Shown one piece after another: positions 31,897 to 32,701 of a stretch of DNA of 32,701 nucleotides (positions are counted from its first letter, which is position 1; each line of letters opens with the position of its first letter). Source of the DNA: Caulobacter sp. GTDB taxonomy: Bacteria; Pseudomonadota; Alphaproteobacteria; Caulobacterales; Caulobacteraceae. The stretch lies in assembly GCA_028291265.1 (NCBI GenBank), contig JAQGIK010000059.1:1-32701 (forward strand). Direction: 5' to 3'. A program made the translations under genes and the position numbers. The notes beneath the pieces were generated by a model. That model worked only from the letters and a program-made list of their open reading frames with translations, searched no databases and was not told where the DNA came from.

Positions 31897-32669
31897 TCAG
31901 CGCATCCAGAGCATGGATGCGGCGATGTGGATGAAGGCCATGTAGTGAGCGGCGAGCCTGTCGAACCGTGTGGCGAAGCGGCGGAAGTGCTTGAGTCTGT
32001 TGAAGCAGCGCTCGATGCGGTTTCGAAGCTTGTAGATCAGGGGGTCGTGGGGGATCGGCGCCTTGCGTGATCGGGTCGATGGGATGACGGCTTCGGCTCC
32101 GATCTGCTTGAGGCTCTGGCGCAGGCTGTTGGCGTCGTAGGCGCGGTCAGCCAGAACGGCGGTGGGGCGATGGCCTTCGAGCAGAGCCGGCACAGCCAGG
32201 ATGTCGTGGCTCTGCCCGGGGGCGATGAGGAAGCGGATTGGCCGTCCAAGGCTGTCGCAGGCCATATGGACCTTGGTTGTCAGTCCTCCTCGGGAACGCC
32301 CCACAGCCGGGTCGAGGCCCCCTTTTTTTGGCCGCTGCCCCGACCGGTCGTCGCCTGCTGATGGGCCCGCACCAGGGTCGAGTCCAACATCAGATATTGG
32401 TTGTCCCGATCCTTGATCAGATCGCCGAACACCTTCTCCCACACCCCGGCCGCCGCCCAGCGGCTGAAGCGCTTATGCGCTGTCTTCCACTTGCCATAGC
32501 GCTCGGGAAGGTCCTGCCAGTGCGCCCCGGACCTCAGCACCCAGAGCACCCCGTTCACGAAGAGCCGGTTGTCAGACCCGGTCCGGCCAGGGTCCGACGC
32601 CTTGCCCGGAAGCAGGGGTTCAACACGAGCCCACTGCGCATCGTTCAGTTCGTACCGCTTCACACCCAT
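31897..32669 (-). CDS. IS5-family transposase, fused by programmed -1 frameshift
   Basis: Two frames make one DDE transposase. The 5' frame (32280-32669) ends at about residue 115 with GSGQKK, and the 3' frame continues GGLDPAVGRSRGG to the end at 31897. On the minus strand the overlap has seven A then five G (32329-32318), and zero-frame codons CAA AAA AAG contain the classic slippery heptamer A_AAA_AAG; a -1 slip joins the frames exactly. The fused protein has the catalytic triad: Asp in LDSTLVRAHQ, Asp in VLADRAYDAN, and Glu in RNRIERCFNRLKHFRR. Both frames look intact, so the element may be functional. Confidence 0.88.
32280..32669 (-). CDS. IS5-family transposase OrfA (zero frame)
   Basis: This is the 129-residue product made without frameshifting. 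It starts at the ATG at 32669 behind GGAGG and begins MGVKRYELNDAQWARVEPLL, the DUF4096-like N-terminal domain of IS5 transposases, and includes the first catalytic Asp (LDSTLVRAHQ). It diverges from the DDE protein after the slippery site, ending RLWGVPEED. In this IS group OrfA may regulate transposition (inference). Confidence 0.8.
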   Translation of the reverse strand: MGVKRYELNDAQWARVEPLLPGKASDPGRTGSDNRLFVNGVLWVLRSGAHWQDLPERYGKWKTAHKRFSRWAAAGVWEKVFGDLIKDRDNQYLMLDSTLVRAHQQATTGRGSGQKKGASTRLWGVPEED

Positions 32670-32701
32670 CACAGACCTCCGCCAAAGCGGAGACCTATGA
32701 A

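Larger units (their letters stand above)
31880..32701 (-). mobile_element. IS5-family insertion sequence (partial or undelimited)
   Basis: The transposase frames occupy 31897-32669. The right side has a hairpin CTCCGC (32677-32682)/GCGGAG (32687-32692) just upstream of the transposase start, and the window ends 9 nt later. I could not match terminal inverted repeats between the two sides, so the right end may lie beyond the window and the left boundary (about 31870-31896) is approximate. Features match the IS5 family, probably the IS427 group with a -1 frameshift. Confidence 0.8.

Overview
This window is high-GC, gene-dense DNA with few gaps. Gene content (non-cyanobacterial KaiC next to a sensor kinase, a small cold-shock protein, an AttH/ABC exporter operon, DUF2855, DUF1206, pirin, DUF885) and a GCTATAAT-type -10 box suggest an alphaproteobacterium of the Caulobacterales (Caulobacter/Phenylobacterium-like). 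This placement is an inference from gene content; no rRNA or tRNA gene is present to confirm it.

Layout. (1) 1-2404, minus strand: a 95-residue acidic-tailed protein, a double-domain KaiC ATPase and, overlapping it, the start of a pseudo-receiver/coiled-coil signalling protein that runs off the left edge. (2) 2405-3443: cspA with a perfect 18-bp palindrome upstream and a stack of hairpins downstream, then a small hypothetical gene. (3) 3630-7814, minus: a translationally coupled six-gene operon matching the apeC-D-E-F-G-H-I block of aryl-polyene/type II fatty-acid clusters, with ApeH and ApeI fused and none of the remaining aryl-polyene genes nearby. (4) 7968-11112: a carotenoid oxygenase and a DUF2855 protein divergent from a TetR regulator, with repressor-like repeats between them. 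(5) 11174-15274, plus: an RTX protein, a small membrane protein, a DUF885 lipoprotein, two very small overlapping ORFs (one DUF1127-like) and a cation diffusion facilitator. (6) 15271-19569, minus: an attEFGH-like operon (ATPase, fused FtsX permease, lipocalin-like AttH) behind a clear extended -10 promoter.

(7) 19938-23279: a solitary 1113-residue protein of unknown function, preceded by a lower-GC, gene-free leader. It has a beta-rich/glycine-rich N-terminus, a long helical centre with a hydrophobic segment, and an InlB-B-repeat-like C-terminus. It is the most novel-looking gene here. (8) 23299-28666: pirin, a 178-bp inverted-repeat element, an aldo/keto reductase coupled to a tiny zinc-ribbon protein, a globin coupled to a Tat-exported alpha/beta hydrolase that appears to start at CTG, a DUF1206 membrane protein coupled to a one-helix protein, and a four-helix membrane protein. 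(9) 28727-31619: an exported protein of five tandem four-cysteine modules with a recognisable promoter/operator, divergent from an MBL-fold hydrolase and a small membrane protein. (10) 31620-32701: a six-copy, exactly 11-bp-phased repeat array, then an IS5-family insertion sequence whose two reading frames join at an A_AAA_AAG -1 frameshift site.

Most of the window looks like ordinary chromosome built of short co-directional operons. Accessory signals are concentrated at the large orphan gene, the inverted-repeat element and the insertion sequence at the right edge.
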